Source of the DNA: Nitrospirota bacterium | GTDB lineage: Bacteria; Nitrospirota; Thermodesulfovibrionia; Thermodesulfovibrionales; UBA1546 | Reading direction: 5' to 3' | Assembly (NCBI GenBank): GCA_016208915.1 | Contig: JACQXE010000051.1 | Coordinates: 1 to 64,000 of the forward strand | Length of the DNA stretch: 64,000 nucleotides | Shown here: one piece after another, positions 44,898 through 54,218 of the stretch | Numbering within the stretch: the stretch's first letter is position 1 | Layout: each line of letters starts with the position of its first letter | The notes under the pieces: model-generated | Database searches by the model: none | Told to the model about the DNA's origin: nothing | What the model saw: only the letters and a program-made list of their open reading frames with translations | Made by a program: the position numbers and the translations under genes

Positions 44898-45874
44898 ATC
44901 TCAATGCTATTCTTCATGGCGATTGTTTAGAAATCCTGCGCACGATTCCAGACAATAGCGTGGATATGACTTTCGCTGATCCACCATTCAACCTTAACAA
45001 AAAATATAACAGTTACAGTGACCGCAGGAGCTTGGATACTTATTTGTTTTGGTGTAAGCAGTGGCTTACTGAAATGGTTCGTATTACAAAACCAACCGGC
45101 AGTATTTTTGTCCATAATATCCCAAAGTGGCTTACATATTATGCTTCATTTCTTAATGAGATTGCCGACTTTAAACATTGGATTTCGTGGGATGCAATGA
45201 GCACACCACTTGGAAAATCTTTGATGCCTACTCATTATGGCATTTTGTTCTATGCAAAAGACAGAAAGTTAAACAAGTTTTATGAAGTCCGCCATCCGCA
45301 TAAGCGTTGCCGAAAGTGTAATGTACTCTTGAAAGATTACGGGGGCAAGAAAGCCGGGCTACATCCATTTGGACCTTTGCTTTCTGATGTTTGGACAGAT
45401 TTACACAGAATCAAACACGCTAAAAATAGAGATGCACACCCGTGTCAGCTACCCGAAACAATTCTTGAACGTCTGATTCTAATGACTACTGACGAAAGGG
45501 ATATCATTCTTGACCCTTTTAATGGAACGGGAACAACTGTAATAGCTGCAAAGCGTCTTGGAAGAAAATACATCGGGATTGAACTCGACAAACAATATGT
45601 TGCTATTGCTGAAGAAAAGCTCAGAAATGTTCGGCCAGATTCTCATATTGAGGGTGTTTGGGTTAGCAAGTATCTTAATGGAATAGCTACCATTCGAGAT
45701 AAAGACTGGGATGTTCTTCAATCGCATTTTGACATTCCCAATCCAATTCCTCTGCTTGAATATAAAAACATTGTTTATAAAAATGGGAAGATTCATAAAC
45801 ATACACATATCATGGACAAAACAGAGAATCTTCTTGTGCTTTCATTTGATGATGTGATGTTTGTAGAGAGGTAG
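44894..45874 (+). CDS. DNA methyltransferase, DPPF type (restriction-modification)
   Basis: This 326-aa beta-class amino-methyltransferase has the catalytic motif FADPPFNLNKKY near residues 29-40 first and the SAM motif LDPFNGTGTTVIAAKRLGRKYIGIE near 203-227 later. It overlaps the nuclease frame by 4 bp. Two methyltransferases with different motif orders next to one nuclease suggest an asymmetric recognition site with one enzyme per strand, or a DpnII-like arrangement. The C-terminal 90 aa are family-specific. Confidence 0.9.
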   Translation: MNLNAILHGDCLEILRTIPDNSVDMTFADPPFNLNKKYNSYSDRRSLDTYLFWCKQWLTEMVRITKPTGSIFVHNIPKWLTYYASFLNEIADFKHWISWDAMSTPLGKSLMPTHYGILFYAKDRKLNKFYEVRHPHKRCRKCNVLLKDYGGKKAGLHPFGPLLSDVWTDLHRIKHAKNRDAHPCQLPETILERLILMTTDERDIILDPFNGTGTTVIAAKRLGRKYIGIELDKQYVAIAEEKLRNVRPDSHIEGVWVSKYLNGIATIRDKDWDVLQSHFDIPNPIPLLEYKNIVYKNGKIHKHTHIMDKTENLLVLSFDDVMFVER

Positions 45875-45917
45875 AGCGATTGGAAAAGTCTGAAGCTAAA
45901 TAGGATAAGGAGATTTA

Positions 45918-46976
45918 ATGGTAAAGGCAATAGAATGGAAAGACGGCAAGGTCATAATGCTTGACCAGAGCAAACTGCCGATAGAGGTGCAATATATAGA
46001 ATGTACAAATTATGAGATTATCGCTGAGGGCATAAGAAAACTCTGGATAAGGGGTGCTCCTGCAATTGGAATCGCTGCAGCAATGGGGATTGCGCTTGGT
46101 GTACAGGATATAAAGGCAAAGAGCTATAAAGAACTCATCAAAGGGCTTGACCCTGTATTTAATACATTGCTTTTAACAAGACCGACTGCAGTAAATATAA
46201 AATGGGCTGTTGAAAGGATAAAGAAATTTCTTCGTGATAATAAAAATGAATCAGTTCAGAGACTGAAAGAACTCCTTATCGAGGAGGCACAGAAGATACA
46301 CAAAGAAGACATAGAGGTTAACAAGGCAATTGGAAGGTGGGGATCCCAGTTTATAAAAGATGGGGATACAGTCCTTACTCACTGTAATGCTGGCAGTCTT
46401 GCAACAGGCGGATACGGAACAGCAACAGCCCCGATACTGGTTGCAATGGAGCAGGGTAAAAAGATCCAGGTCATAGCTGACGAGACAAGACCTGTGCTTC
46501 AGGGGGCAAGGCTTACAGCATGGGAACTCATGCAGGCAGGTGTGCCTGTCACCTTGATAACAGACAATTCCGCAGGCGCCCTCATGAAAAAGGGAGAGAT
46601 AGATCTTGCTATTGTAGGCACTGACAGGACTGTCAGAAACGGGGACGTAGCCAATAAGATTGGAACCTATTCGGTTGCAGTGCTATGCAAGGAGCACAAG
46701 ATTCCTTTTTATGTTGCAGCGCCTATGAGCAGCATTGATTTTTCGATTCCTAAAGGAGACAGGATTCCCATAGAGGAGAGGAGCGCTGAAGAGGTTACCC
46801 ATGTATTTAATAAATGTCAGATTGCTCCTGATGGGGTTCGAGTAAGGAATATGGCATTTGATGTTACACCTGCAAAATATATTACAGCTATAATTACAGA
46901 GAGGGGTGCATTCAGACCAAAAGACTTGAGAAAATTAATGAAAAAAGATATTAACCTTGATGAAATAAGGCTCTGA
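45918..46976 (+). CDS. mtnA: S-methyl-5-thioribose-1-phosphate isomerase
   Basis: This 352-aa eIF2B-like isomerase has [14 protein letters not shown], the catalytic Cys in [20 protein letters not shown], the catalytic Asp in [20 protein letters not shown], and [22 protein letters not shown]. It acts in methionine salvage. It begins a plus-strand run with mtnA, a polyprenyl synthase, amrA and a DUF4388 protein, separated by only a few bases. Confidence 0.96.
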   Translation: MVKAIEWKDGKVIMLDQSKLPIEVQYIECTNYEIIAEGIRKLWIRGAPAIGIAAAMGIALGVQDIKAKSYKELIKGLDPVFNTLLLTRPTAVNIKWAVERIKKFLRDNKNESVQRLKELLIEEAQKIHKEDIEVNKAIGRWGSQFIKDGDTVLTHCNAGSLATGGYGTATAPILVAMEQGKKIQVIADETRPVLQGARLTAWELMQAGVPVTLITDNSAGALMKKGEIDLAIVGTDRTVRNGDVANKIGTYSVAVLCKEHKIPFYVAAPMSSIDFSIPKGDRIPIEERSAEEVTHVFNKCQIAPDGVRVRNMAFDVTPAKYITAIITERGAFRPKDLRKLMKKDINLDEIRL

Positions 46977-46987
46977 AATAACAACTA

Positions 46988-47977
46988 ATGACTACTGATA
47001 GTAAAAGAATGGCTATAAAAAAGGTTTTTGATGCGTATGAGAGGGAATTAAGTCTCGTTGAGGTTAAACTTGAAGGACTGTTCCAGAGCGAAGCTCCTCT
47101 TATACCCCTTATAGGCAAGTATCTTCTTGACGGCGGGGGAAAGAGGCTCAGACCTCTTTTCCTGCTTTCGAGTGCAAGACTTACAGGATACAATGGTGAT
47201 GAACATATAATGCTTGCAAGCATTATAGAGTTGATACACATGTCATCGTTGTTGCATGACGATGTAGTTGACGGCGCCCAGATAAGAAGGGGGAGGCCTG
47301 CAGCACATTCCATATGGGGAAACCAGATCGTCATTCTGGTCGGGGATTTTCTTTATTCGAATGCGCTCAAGAAAGCTGTCTCTTTCAAAAGTCAGAGGAT
47401 AATGGAGGCGCTTTCCGAGGCTACAACAGGTATGACAGAGGGCGAGATACTTCAGCTTCAGAAAACTGCTGACATAAGCATTACAGAGGATGAATATATA
47501 AAAATAATTTCTGCCAAGACAGGCTATCTAATATCAGCAGCATGCATGATAGGCGCAATACTGGGCAAAGTCTCCAGTGAAAAAGAGGATGCCCTTGCAA
47601 TGTTCGGGCTTAAGGCAGGGACAGCGTTTCAGATGACGGATGATATTCTTGATTATATGGCTGAAGAGAGCGAACTTGGTAAAAGGCTTGGAAAAGACAT
47701 CGAAGAAGGGAAAATAACACTGCCTCTGATCTATTTATTCAGAAACGCATCTGACAGCGAGAAGATAGAGATAAAACAGATAATAGGGCACTTCTCAAAC
47801 GAGGGGCTGAAAAGAGTTTTATCATTGTTTAAACAGTATAAAGTTTTAGAAAAGTCGCTTAACAGGGCACGCAGAATTGTCGAGGAAGCGAAATCTCAAC
47901 TCTCGGTATTCCCCGACTCTGCAGAAAAAGATCTTCTGCTCAGTATCGCTGAATATGCAATCTATAGGGAGAAATGA
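46988..47977 (+). CDS. polyprenyl diphosphate synthase
   Basis: 329 aa with [12 protein letters not shown], the first Asp-rich motif [18 protein letters not shown], and the second, [32 protein letters not shown]. It elongates allylic diphosphates with IPP; the residues upstream of the first motif and the size suit octaprenyl-type synthases (IspB-like) making the menaquinone side chain, in keeping with mqnD. Chain length cannot be fixed by eye. The next gene starts one base after its stop. Confidence 0.92.
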   Translation: MTTDSKRMAIKKVFDAYERELSLVEVKLEGLFQSEAPLIPLIGKYLLDGGGKRLRPLFLLSSARLTGYNGDEHIMLASIIELIHMSSLLHDDVVDGAQIRRGRPAAHSIWGNQIVILVGDFLYSNALKKAVSFKSQRIMEALSEATTGMTEGEILQLQKTADISITEDEYIKIISAKTGYLISAACMIGAILGKVSSEKEDALAMFGLKAGTAFQMTDDILDYMAEESELGKRLGKDIEEGKITLPLIYLFRNASDSEKIEIKQIIGHFSNEGLKRVLSLFKQYKVLEKSLNRARRIVEEAKSQLSVFPDSAEKDLLLSIAEYAIYREK

Positions 47978-47978
47978 T

Positions 47979-48488
47979 ATGCATTCGCTGGTGAAACTCG
48001 CAAAAGAAGCGATTGAGATATACGTTAAGGAAGGCTTTGAAATATCGCCTTCAACTGATCTAATCCCTGAGATGAGGGAAAAGGCAGGTGTTTTTGTTTC
48101 AATCAAAAAGCACGGAGAACTAAGGGGCTGTATCGGGACCTTTATGCCTGTATGCAGAAATGTTGCATCAGAAATCATAAAGAATGCAATATCTGCTGCA
48201 ACTCAGGATCCGAGATTCAATCCTGTTCAGCCTGCAGAGCTAAATGATTTGGTCTACTCTGTGGATATCCTTACTCCTCCTGAAGAAGTGAAGGATATAA
48301 AGAAAGAGCTTGATCCGAAAAAATATGGAGTAATAGTTTCTAAGGGTCTTAGGAAGGGATTGCTTCTTCCGGACTTGGAAGGCGTAGATACGGTTGAGGA
48401 ACAGTTAAGTATCGTAAAAATGAAGGGAGGCATCTCTCAGGAAGAGGATGTAAAGATTTTCAGATTTGAGGTCAAGAGGTATAGATAA
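47979..48488 (+). CDS. amrA: AMMECR1-domain protein (AmmeMemoRadiSam system protein A)
   Basis: About 169 aa starting [40 protein letters not shown] with the conserved LRGCIG, and [24 protein letters not shown] near the end, define the AMMECR1 fold. In many anaerobes it occurs with a Memo-like protein and a radical SAM enzyme; the latter is at 54219 in this window but no Memo-like gene is present. Function is not established. The start overlaps the preceding stop region (TGATATG). Confidence 0.9.
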   Translation: MHSLVKLAKEAIEIYVKEGFEISPSTDLIPEMREKAGVFVSIKKHGELRGCIGTFMPVCRNVASEIIKNAISAATQDPRFNPVQPAELNDLVYSVDILTPPEEVKDIKKELDPKKYGVIVSKGLRKGLLLPDLEGVDTVEEQLSIVKMKGGISQEEDVKIFRFEVKRYR

Positions 48489-49957
48489 TGGGTAAGGAGA
48501 TCCCATTAAAAGGCAGTCTTAAAAGTCAAAATCTTCCAAGGGTTCTGGTGCACCTTAACAGAAAGCGGGCAACAGGGACTCTTGAGATCAGCACGCCTTA
48601 CTTTTCAAAAAAGGTATACATAGTAAAGGGTGATGCTATCTTTGCCGCATCTACATATGAAGATGACAGACTTGGCGAGATGCTTCTTAAGGCAGGAAAG
48701 ATCACAATAGAGCAGTACGATAAGTCTGTGGAGCTTTTAAAAACCACGAAAAAACGTCAGGGTGCGATACTGGTAGAACTCGGCTATTTGACCCCAAAAG
48801 ACCTTTTCTGGGGGGTTAAATATCAGGTTAGAGAGATAATCTACAGTCTCTTCCAGCTTGAGGATAACGAATATGAATTCATAGAAGGGAAAGTTCCTGC
48901 TGACGAGGTCATCACGCTTAAGATGAGCATGGGTAATCTTATTTATGAAGGTGTAAAGAGAATAGATAATTGGACAAGGATAAGAAGGGAAATGCCTGAT
49001 ACAGGTGCGGTTCTGAAGCTCTCAGAGGACCCGATGAGCTTATATCAGAATGTAGAATTAAGCCCTGAGGATAAGAAGATGCTTCCGCTGATAGACAGCA
49101 GTAAGACAATAAAAGAGATTGTTGACAGCTCATGGACTAACTCATTCGAGGCGATGAAGACTCTTTATGTGCTTTTGGCTGTAGGAATCCTTGAGGCAAA
49201 AAAGGATGCGCATGAAGAGGCAAAAGAGGGCGAGATGATATCCCTTGCTGATATGCTTCAGCCTTTTGCTGAAGAAGAGGATGCATTTATAAAAAGAGTT
49301 GATGAAATTTATTCTAACCTCGGCAGGCTCAGGCTGGATGAGCTTATTGAAGTTAATGAAGCTTCCGACCCTGAAACTGTGAAAAAGAATTATTACAGAC
49401 TTATGAGGGAATTTCACCCTGATAGATGCTTCAGTGCGTCAGATACAACATTGAAGGACAAGCTTACAACTATATGTGATTCCATAACGAATGCATATGA
49501 TACACTCAGGGATGATGAGAGCAGGAAGAAATATTTCAGCTCGTTTGCTGGTCCTATGAAAGGAAAAGAGATTAGCTCTGGGGAAAGGGCAGTAATCAAT
49601 TTGCAAAAGGCTGAAGAACAGTTCAAGAAAGGCGTCAAGGAGTTCAAAACAGGCAGTTTCAATGAAGCTGCTGACTCTTTCAGGGAAGCTGCAACAATAA
49701 ATTCCAAACGCTCACAGTACTGGAGCTATCTGTCATTAGCGCTTTCAAAACTTCCCAATAGATTGCAGGAGGCAGAAGATGCCCTGCTTGAGGCAATAAA
49801 GCTGGAGCCTTTAAATGGTGAAAACTATGCAAACCTTGGTCTTTTGTATCTGAAGGAAGGACTCAAAAAGAAAGCAGCAGATCAGTTTGAAAAGGCATTG
49901 AAACTTGATCCCGGGAATGTGAGGGCACAGAAGGGATTGAAACAGTTGAAGGGATAG
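48488..49957 (+). CDS. DUF4388 / J-domain / TPR protein
   Basis: 489 aa in three parts. Residues about 5-105 are a DUF4388 (PatA-like) domain: LKGSLKSQNLPRVLVHLNRKRATGTLEI. Around 285-350 is a J-like domain with the HPD tripeptide in LMREFHPDRCF. From about 370 to the end are TPR repeats (KAEEQFKKGVKEF...NYANLGLLYLKEGLKKKA). Such proteins occur in deltaproteobacterial-type genomes in signalling or motility contexts, and a Hsp70-interacting role is inferred from the HPD. Hairpin element D begins right after the stop. Confidence 0.85.
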   Translation: MGKEIPLKGSLKSQNLPRVLVHLNRKRATGTLEISTPYFSKKVYIVKGDAIFAASTYEDDRLGEMLLKAGKITIEQYDKSVELLKTTKKRQGAILVELGYLTPKDLFWGVKYQVREIIYSLFQLEDNEYEFIEGKVPADEVITLKMSMGNLIYEGVKRIDNWTRIRREMPDTGAVLKLSEDPMSLYQNVELSPEDKKMLPLIDSSKTIKEIVDSSWTNSFEAMKTLYVLLAVGILEAKKDAHEEAKEGEMISLADMLQPFAEEEDAFIKRVDEIYSNLGRLRLDELIEVNEASDPETVKKNYYRLMREFHPDRCFSASDTTLKDKLTTICDSITNAYDTLRDDESRKKYFSSFAGPMKGKEISSGERAVINLQKAEEQFKKGVKEFKTGSFNEAADSFREAATINSKRSQYWSYLSLALSKLPNRLQEAEDALLEAIKLEPLNGENYANLGLLYLKEGLKKKAADQFEKALKLDPGNVRAQKGLKQLKG

Positions 49958-49958
49958 C

Positions 49959-50089
49959 ATAGAGGGGATAGCATTTTCGCTCATTCTCGGTCGTTCCGAC
50001 CTCCGAGGAATTTTGCCTCTTTTATTATTTGTATTACATACTGTCTGAATATCGGCAAAATAATGCCGCTCAAATACTATTCCCTCTAT
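49959..50089 (+). repeat. hairpin element D (3' of the DUF4388 gene)
   Basis: Outer arms ATAGAGGGGATAGCATTT and a near-complement (two mismatches) enclose TCGCTCATTCTCGGTCG, CCTCCGAGG, TTTTGCC, an A/T-rich spacer and GGCAAAATAATGCCGCTCAAA. It begins one base after the stop of the upstream gene and ends 7 bp before the convergent moaC stop. Confidence 0.88.
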
Positions 50090-50095
50090 AGTCTG

Positions 50096-50581
50096 TTAAG
50101 GATTATTTTTTCTCTTAAACTCTCCGCTTTTTCCGCTTCGTTTCTCAACAAGCATAATGTCAGAGATAGTCATCTCCTTATCAACTGCCTTGCACATATC
50201 GTAGATTGTAAGGGCAGCGGCAGATACAGCAGTGAGGGCTTCCATCTCCACACCTGTCTGCCCGGTTATCTTTACCCTCGACTCAATCACTATCCTGTTT
50301 TTTCTCTTATCGAGATTAAAAGTGATGTCTGCTGATGTTATGTTCAGCGGGTGGCAGAGAGGAATAATATCCGCTGTCCTTTTGGCAGCCATTATTCCTG
50401 CAATCTTGGCAGTGCTGAGAACATCCCCTTTTTGAACGCTGCCTTCGGTTATTAGCGTGAAGGTTTCTTTCTTCATGTACACAGAGCCTTTTGCAACAGC
50501 CTCTCTCTGTGTCGAAGGCTTTGAGCCCACATCAACCATCTTGGGCAGTCCTTTTTTATCTATGTGAGTGAGTTTTTTCAT
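50096..50581 (-). CDS. moaC: cyclic pyranopterin monophosphate synthase MoaC
   Basis: 161 aa from the start MKKLTHIDKKGLPKMVDVGSK. MVDV...TQREAVAKG, IIPLCHPLNIT and GVEMEALTAVSAAALTIYDMCKAVDK contain the catalytic residues. MoaC, with MoaA, forms cPMP in molybdenum cofactor synthesis. The start at 50581 drops a weak 13-residue extension that would begin further upstream. Confidence 0.95.
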   Translation of the reverse strand: MKKLTHIDKKGLPKMVDVGSKPSTQREAVAKGSVYMKKETFTLITEGSVQKGDVLSTAKIAGIMAAKRTADIIPLCHPLNITSADITFNLDKRKNRIVIESRVKITGQTGVEMEALTAVSAAALTIYDMCKAVDKEMTISDIMLVEKRSGKSGEFKRKNNP

Positions 50582-50635
50582 GAAATTAATATAACACCTG
50601 TAAAGATTTGAATCAAACAAATATAGAAAAGATTT

Positions 50636-51301
50636 TTATTTGCAGCTGTTGCATGTGCAAGAAATGGAATTGCTTTTAGCCTTCTCGAATGCCTCCTGCC
50701 CTTCTCTGAATGAGAGCACTGCGATAAATATTGCGCCTGCTGAATCAAGCCATCCAATGTCTGTTATTTCATAACCTATACTCGAGAAAAAAAGAACAGC
50801 AGAAAGATACATGCATGCCTTTGTGCAGTTCGCATCTGCAAGTATTGCCTGAGAATTAAGCTGCCTGCCGACCTTGAGCTTATAGTGTATAAGAAACCAC
50901 ATTGAAAGGATGGACAGAACAGAGATTATAATTCCCCAGAATGTAGTCTCGGGCTTGTGCCTATTGTAAAGGTTTACCATAGAGCTTGCGATAAGTCCTG
51001 CAAAGAGGATATAAAATGCAGTGCCTGTGACTTTAAGCGCATCCTTCTCAAACCTGTCAAGGGTTTCGTTCCCGTTTCTTTTCACGCGCTTGATCATATG
51101 CCATATCCCTATACCGGATATGACCTCAACGAAAGAATCTATGCCAAAGCCGAAAAGAGCCAGTGTGCCGTCTTCCATGCCGAAAAATACAGATACAATG
51201 CCTTCTAATATGTTGTAAAAAATCGTTATCAGAGCCAACGCATAAGCCAGATTATAAAGATGAGAGTTTTTCTTGGAAAGATTTAATGAAATCGTTGCCA
51301 T
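50636..51301 (-). CDS. cation diffusion facilitator-like membrane protein
   Basis: 221 aa with about six membrane helices and the CDF-type motif SFVEVISGIGIW in helix 2 and ILADANCTKACMYLSA in helix 5. The usual His/Asp metal ligands are changed (GFGIDSF rather than a full HxxxD), and the C-terminal cytosolic domain is replaced by a short Cys-rich tail (SCTCNSCK). It may transport a soft metal, but the altered site leaves substrate open. Confidence 0.83.
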   Translation of the reverse strand: MATISLNLSKKNSHLYNLAYALALITIFYNILEGIVSVFFGMEDGTLALFGFGIDSFVEVISGIGIWHMIKRVKRNGNETLDRFEKDALKVTGTAFYILFAGLIASSMVNLYNRHKPETTFWGIIISVLSILSMWFLIHYKLKVGRQLNSQAILADANCTKACMYLSAVLFFSSIGYEITDIGWLDSAGAIFIAVLSFREGQEAFEKAKSNSISCTCNSCK

Positions 51302-51359
51302 TTAATATTTTAACAGATTATTCTTTTCTTGCCCCAGGATTAATTAAACGGATACAATA

Positions 51360-51560
51360 TTGAATATGAATATAATGATTGATGAGGAAAAGTGCATTGG
51401 CTGCAGAACATGCGAGCAGATATGTCCTGCTGTTTTCCATCTCAATGAGGTGACCGGAAAGTCAGAGATTGTGGACCCTGACGGATGCGATTATGCCGGC
51501 TGCTGCGAGGCGGCAGAAGAGAACTGTCCTGTGGAGGCGATAATTCTTGGGGATAATTAA
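51360..51560 (+). CDS. small ferredoxin
   Basis: 66 aa with CIGCRTCEQICP (residues about 12-23), one [4Fe-4S] set, and NCPVEAI near the C-terminus giving the last ligand Cys. A further GCCEAAEEN lies between. The fold suits a single-cluster ferredoxin donating electrons to soluble redox enzymes. It begins soon after the divergent CDF gene. Two start codons (MNMNIM) are close together; either would be functional. Confidence 0.9.
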   Translation: MNMNIMIDEEKCIGCRTCEQICPAVFHLNEVTGKSEIVDPDGCDYAGCCEAAEENCPVEAIILGDN

Positions 51561-51575
51561 TCAAGCATATTCATA

Positions 51576-51701
51576 GTTGTCCAAAACAAGAATTATGAAA
51601 AGGCTGAACGCTTCATAAATACGATGAATCGACAGGATATTAAAATGTGCAACCTCGTATTTCTTCTGCATTCAGCCTTTTTGAAAATTGTTTTGAACAG
51701 T
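51576..51701. repeat. long imperfect hairpin F2
   Basis: Left arm TTGTCCAAAACAAGAAT and onward pairs with the right arm TTGTTTTGAACAG through AAAGGCTGAA and AAATACGA blocks, about 45 bp each side. The CGACAGGATATT near 51629 resembles F1. Confidence 0.7.
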
Positions 51702-51708
51702 CTGATTA

Positions 51709-51856
51709 AGGATGGGTATGGTATTTGAGCGGATTTTTTGCTCGCAATTCCTACAGCAAAAAAACAGAATATCAAAGCGGGCAAAACCTCGGAGGGCGGA
51801 ACGACCGACCTGCCTGCTGGCAGGCAGGGAATGAGCGAAAATATTGTGCCCATCCT
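51709..51856 (-). repeat. hairpin element E (3' of dapA)
   Basis: In minus orientation the arms AGGATGGGCACAATATTT and near-complement enclose TCGCTCATTC, a CCTGCCTGC palindrome as in C, CGGTCGTTCCGCCCTCCGAGG, TTTTGCC, a spacer, and GCAAAAAATCCGCTCAAA. It begins 14 nt after the dapA stop. Confidence 0.87.
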
Positions 51857-51870
51857 GTATGAGTATTTAT

Positions 51871-52743
51871 TTAAATCAGCCTGTAATCCTTCAATACTTT
51901 TTTCAGCTTGTCTCTGTTTGCATCAGACATCTCGCAGAGCGGAAGCCTGAATTCTTCCTTGATTTTCCCCATCATGGCAAGGGCGGTCTTTGCCGGAATA
52001 GGATTGGTCTCTATGAACATTGCGGCATTCAGCGGTTCTAATTTATAATGCAGCTGCCTTGCTTTATGTATATTCCCTGCTGTCCATGCAGAGCACATCT
52101 CTGATAGATATCTTGGAGCAACATTTGCAGAAACAGATATGACGCCTTTTCCCCCGAGTGCAAGAAGAGTGAGTGTCGTAAAGTCATCACCTGATATAAC
52201 TGAAATCCTGTCACCGCAGAGTCTTATAACCTCGCTTACTTGCTTCATATCACCTGTCGCCTCTTTTATGGCTACTATATTTTTTATCTCGGCAAGGCGT
52301 GCAACTGTTGAAGGAAGGATGTTTGATGCGGTCCTTCCGGGAACATTGTAAAGGACCAGAGGAATAGCAACTGTCTTTGCAACTTCCTTATAGTGCCTGT
52401 AAATGCCTTCCTGGGTAGGCTTATTGTAATAGGGTGAAACAAGGAGTGCTGCATCTGCTCCGACCTTCTCAGCCTTCCTGGTTATCATTATTGTCTCATC
52501 GGTTGCGTTTGCTCCTGTTCCCGCAATTACAGGAAGGCGCTTGTTGACAGTCTTCACTGTTATCTCTATAACCCTGATATGTTCGTCGTAATCAAGCGTT
52601 GCAGACTCTCCTGTTGTGCCACAAGGCACAATAGCTTTGGTTCCTTCTTTTATATGCCATTCTATTAAATTACACAGTGCCTTTTCATCAACTTTACCTT
52701 TTTTGAAAGGCGTGACGATTGCAACTATCGATCCATTGAACAT
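51871..52743 (-). CDS. dapA: 4-hydroxy-tetrahydrodipicolinate synthase
   Basis: About 290 aa from MFNGSIVAIVTPFKKG. TTGESATLDYDEH, VSPYYNKPTQEGIYRHYKEVA, the catalytic Tyr in LYNVPGRTA and the Schiff-base Lys in IVAIKEATGD are all present. It condenses pyruvate with aspartate semialdehyde for lysine and peptidoglycan precursors. It lies in a minus-strand run with a PilZ gene and dapF, the next enzyme set of the same pathway. Confidence 0.96.
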   Translation of the reverse strand: MFNGSIVAIVTPFKKGKVDEKALCNLIEWHIKEGTKAIVPCGTTGESATLDYDEHIRVIEITVKTVNKRLPVIAGTGANATDETIMITRKAEKVGADAALLVSPYYNKPTQEGIYRHYKEVAKTVAIPLVLYNVPGRTASNILPSTVARLAEIKNIVAIKEATGDMKQVSEVIRLCGDRISVISGDDFTTLTLLALGGKGVISVSANVAPRYLSEMCSAWTAGNIHKARQLHYKLEPLNAAMFIETNPIPAKTALAMMGKIKEEFRLPLCEMSDANRDKLKKVLKDYRLI

Positions 52744-52760
52744 AAGACCTCCTAACATTT

Positions 52761-53036
52761 TTAAACGAATTTGATCCCTATGCTATACGCGTTTTTGTTT
52801 TCCAAAAGGGTGCTCCATCTTACTATTCCGACTTTATGTTCCACGCCTGTATTAAGCATTAAAACATGGCCGGGTTCAAGAGGATAATTTGTACGCATCC
52901 CCATACCTTCTTCGCTGATGTCGGTAGAAATAGCATCCATAAGCACTCTTTTTATCTCTTTGAAGTCGAGGATGTTGACAGAGTAATCAATAGGTTTTAT
53001 AAAAGGTCTCCTTTGAAAACGCCTCATCTCCTTCAC
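52761..53036 (-). CDS. PilZ-domain protein
   Basis: This 91-aa single PilZ domain begins MKEMRRFQRRPFIKPIDYSV, with RRxxR-like basic residues, followed by TDISEEGMGMRTNYPLEPGHVLMLN, corresponding to the (D/N)xSxxG box. Such domains usually bind cyclic di-GMP. The start is a GTG at 53036 with GGGGAGG upstream; a further ATG lies at 53027. It overlaps dapF by about 50 bp, so it is translationally coupled. Confidence 0.86.
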   Translation of the reverse strand: MKEMRRFQRRPFIKPIDYSVNILDFKEIKRVLMDAISTDISEEGMGMRTNYPLEPGHVLMLNTGVEHKVGIVRWSTLLENKNAYSIGIKFV

Positions 53037-53889
53037 TGATACCTCCCCTTTGGTTTATTTCCCCTGTGAATACTTCTACTGCAGGACCTGTCATGTAAAC
53101 ATGGTTATTGTCAGACCATTCGATATAAAGGTCACCACCGGCAAGATGAATCGTGACATTTTTCTCTGTAAGCCTTTTGATATGCGATGCAACTGCAGAT
53201 GCAGATGCGCCTGTGCCACATGCCGGGGTTTCGCCTGCACCTCTTTCCCATACCCTCATTCTGATCTCTGATGAGTTCAACACCTCTATGAACTCCACAT
53301 TTGTTTTTTTCGGAAAAGCTGCATGCCTTTCAATCATAGGTCCGTAATAAGTTACAGGGAAATCATCCAGATTGTCAACTGCTATGACAGTATGAGGATT
53401 GCCCATGGAAACACATGTGATATTGAATTCCCTGTCTCCAATTTTTAGAGGATAATCAAGCACAACTCCTAACTTTGAACTTTCAACTTTTATAGGGATC
53501 TTCTCAGGTTCAAAGACAGGCTCTCCCATATCAACCCTGACCATGTCGCCTTTTTTCTCAGGTCTTATTATTCCTGCAAGGGTTTCTATATCAAGGATGG
53601 ATTTTTGGGATATGCCTCTGTCCCAGATATATTTTGCGAGGCACCTGACGCCATTGCCGCACATCTCAACTTCACTTCCGTCTGCATTGAATATCCTCAT
53701 CCTGAAATCGGCAATCGCAGACGTACAAAGGAGAAGTAATTGGTCAGCGCCTATCCCGAATCTCCTGTGGCATAATTTCTTGCTTAAATCGCTGAAGGCT
53801 GAAGACTGAAGGCTGAAGGCTTGGGATATGCAATCAATGAGAATAAAGTCATTGCCGAGGCCATGCATCTTGGAAAAATGAATTGCCAT
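52987..53889 (-). CDS. dapF: diaminopimelate epimerase
   Basis: 300 aa starting MAIHFSKMHGLGNDFILID. Cys residues of the two-base mechanism are in EMCGNGVRCLAKY and GETPACGTGASASAVAS. Two heptamer-encoded inserts are visible: SQAFSLQSSAFSD after ILIDCI (53791-53825) and VESSKLGVVLDYP (53460-53482), both in loops. The family is usually about 275 aa. It makes meso-DAP for lysine and cell wall. Confidence 0.95.
   Translation of the reverse strand: MAIHFSKMHGLGNDFILIDCISQAFSLQSSAFSDLSKKLCHRRFGIGADQLLLLCTSAIADFRMRIFNADGSEVEMCGNGVRCLAKYIWDRGISQKSILDIETLAGIIRPEKKGDMVRVDMGEPVFEPEKIPIKVESSKLGVVLDYPLKIGDREFNITCVSMGNPHTVIAVDNLDDFPVTYYGPMIERHAAFPKKTNVEFIEVLNSSEIRMRVWERGAGETPACGTGASASAVASHIKRLTEKNVTIHLAGGDLYIEWSDNNHVYMTGPAVEVFTGEINQRGGISEGDEAFSKETFYKTY
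53460..53482. repeat. in-frame heptamer array in dapF (C-proximal)
   Basis: CTAACTT TGAACTT TCAACTT on plus; the minus strand encodes KVESSKLG within DapF. Confidence 0.7.
53791..53825. repeat. in-frame heptamer array in dapF (N-proximal)
   Basis: GCTGAAG GCTGAAG ACTGAAG GCTGAAG GCTTGGG on plus; the minus strand encodes QAFSLQSSAFSD after the HGLGNDF motif. Confidence 0.88.
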
Positions 53890-53939
53890 TATCCGGCTTT
53901 ATTGATTGTTGAGCTCACGGCTCAGCAGGAGGAGACGCC

Positions 53940-54134
53940 TCAGCCGCCACTGAAACTGCTCGGAACAGAGGTAGAAAAATCCTTTCCTTCGGAACAAGAA
54001 CAGGCAAATGTAGAGAGCAGTTTTTTCGTGTCTTTGGAACTGCATTTGGGACATTTTGTGTCTGTAGTCCCCACTTTTTGCAGTACTGAGAAAGCCGCAT
54101 TACATTTTTTGCATCTATATTCATAGATAGGCAT
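53940..54134 (-). CDS. FmdB-family zinc-ribbon protein
   Basis: 64 aa with MPIYEYRCKKCNAAF and CPKCSS forming a CxxC...CxxC ribbon, the FmdB signature (YEY-x-C-x-x-C). The tail (ACSCSEGKDFSTSVPSSFSGG) is Ser/Gly-rich as in this family. A regulatory role was proposed for FmdB of formamidase/amidase operons, but most members are uncharacterised. Confidence 0.9.
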   Translation of the reverse strand: MPIYEYRCKKCNAAFSVLQKVGTTDTKCPKCSSKDTKKLLSTFACSCSEGKDFSTSVPSSFSGG

Positions 54135-54218
54135 CTATAACCCCCGCTTATAAGTTAATTATTAATTTTGCATTATCTTTGCCTTTAAAGTCAAATGCCG
54201 CTCTGTTATAATTTAGTC

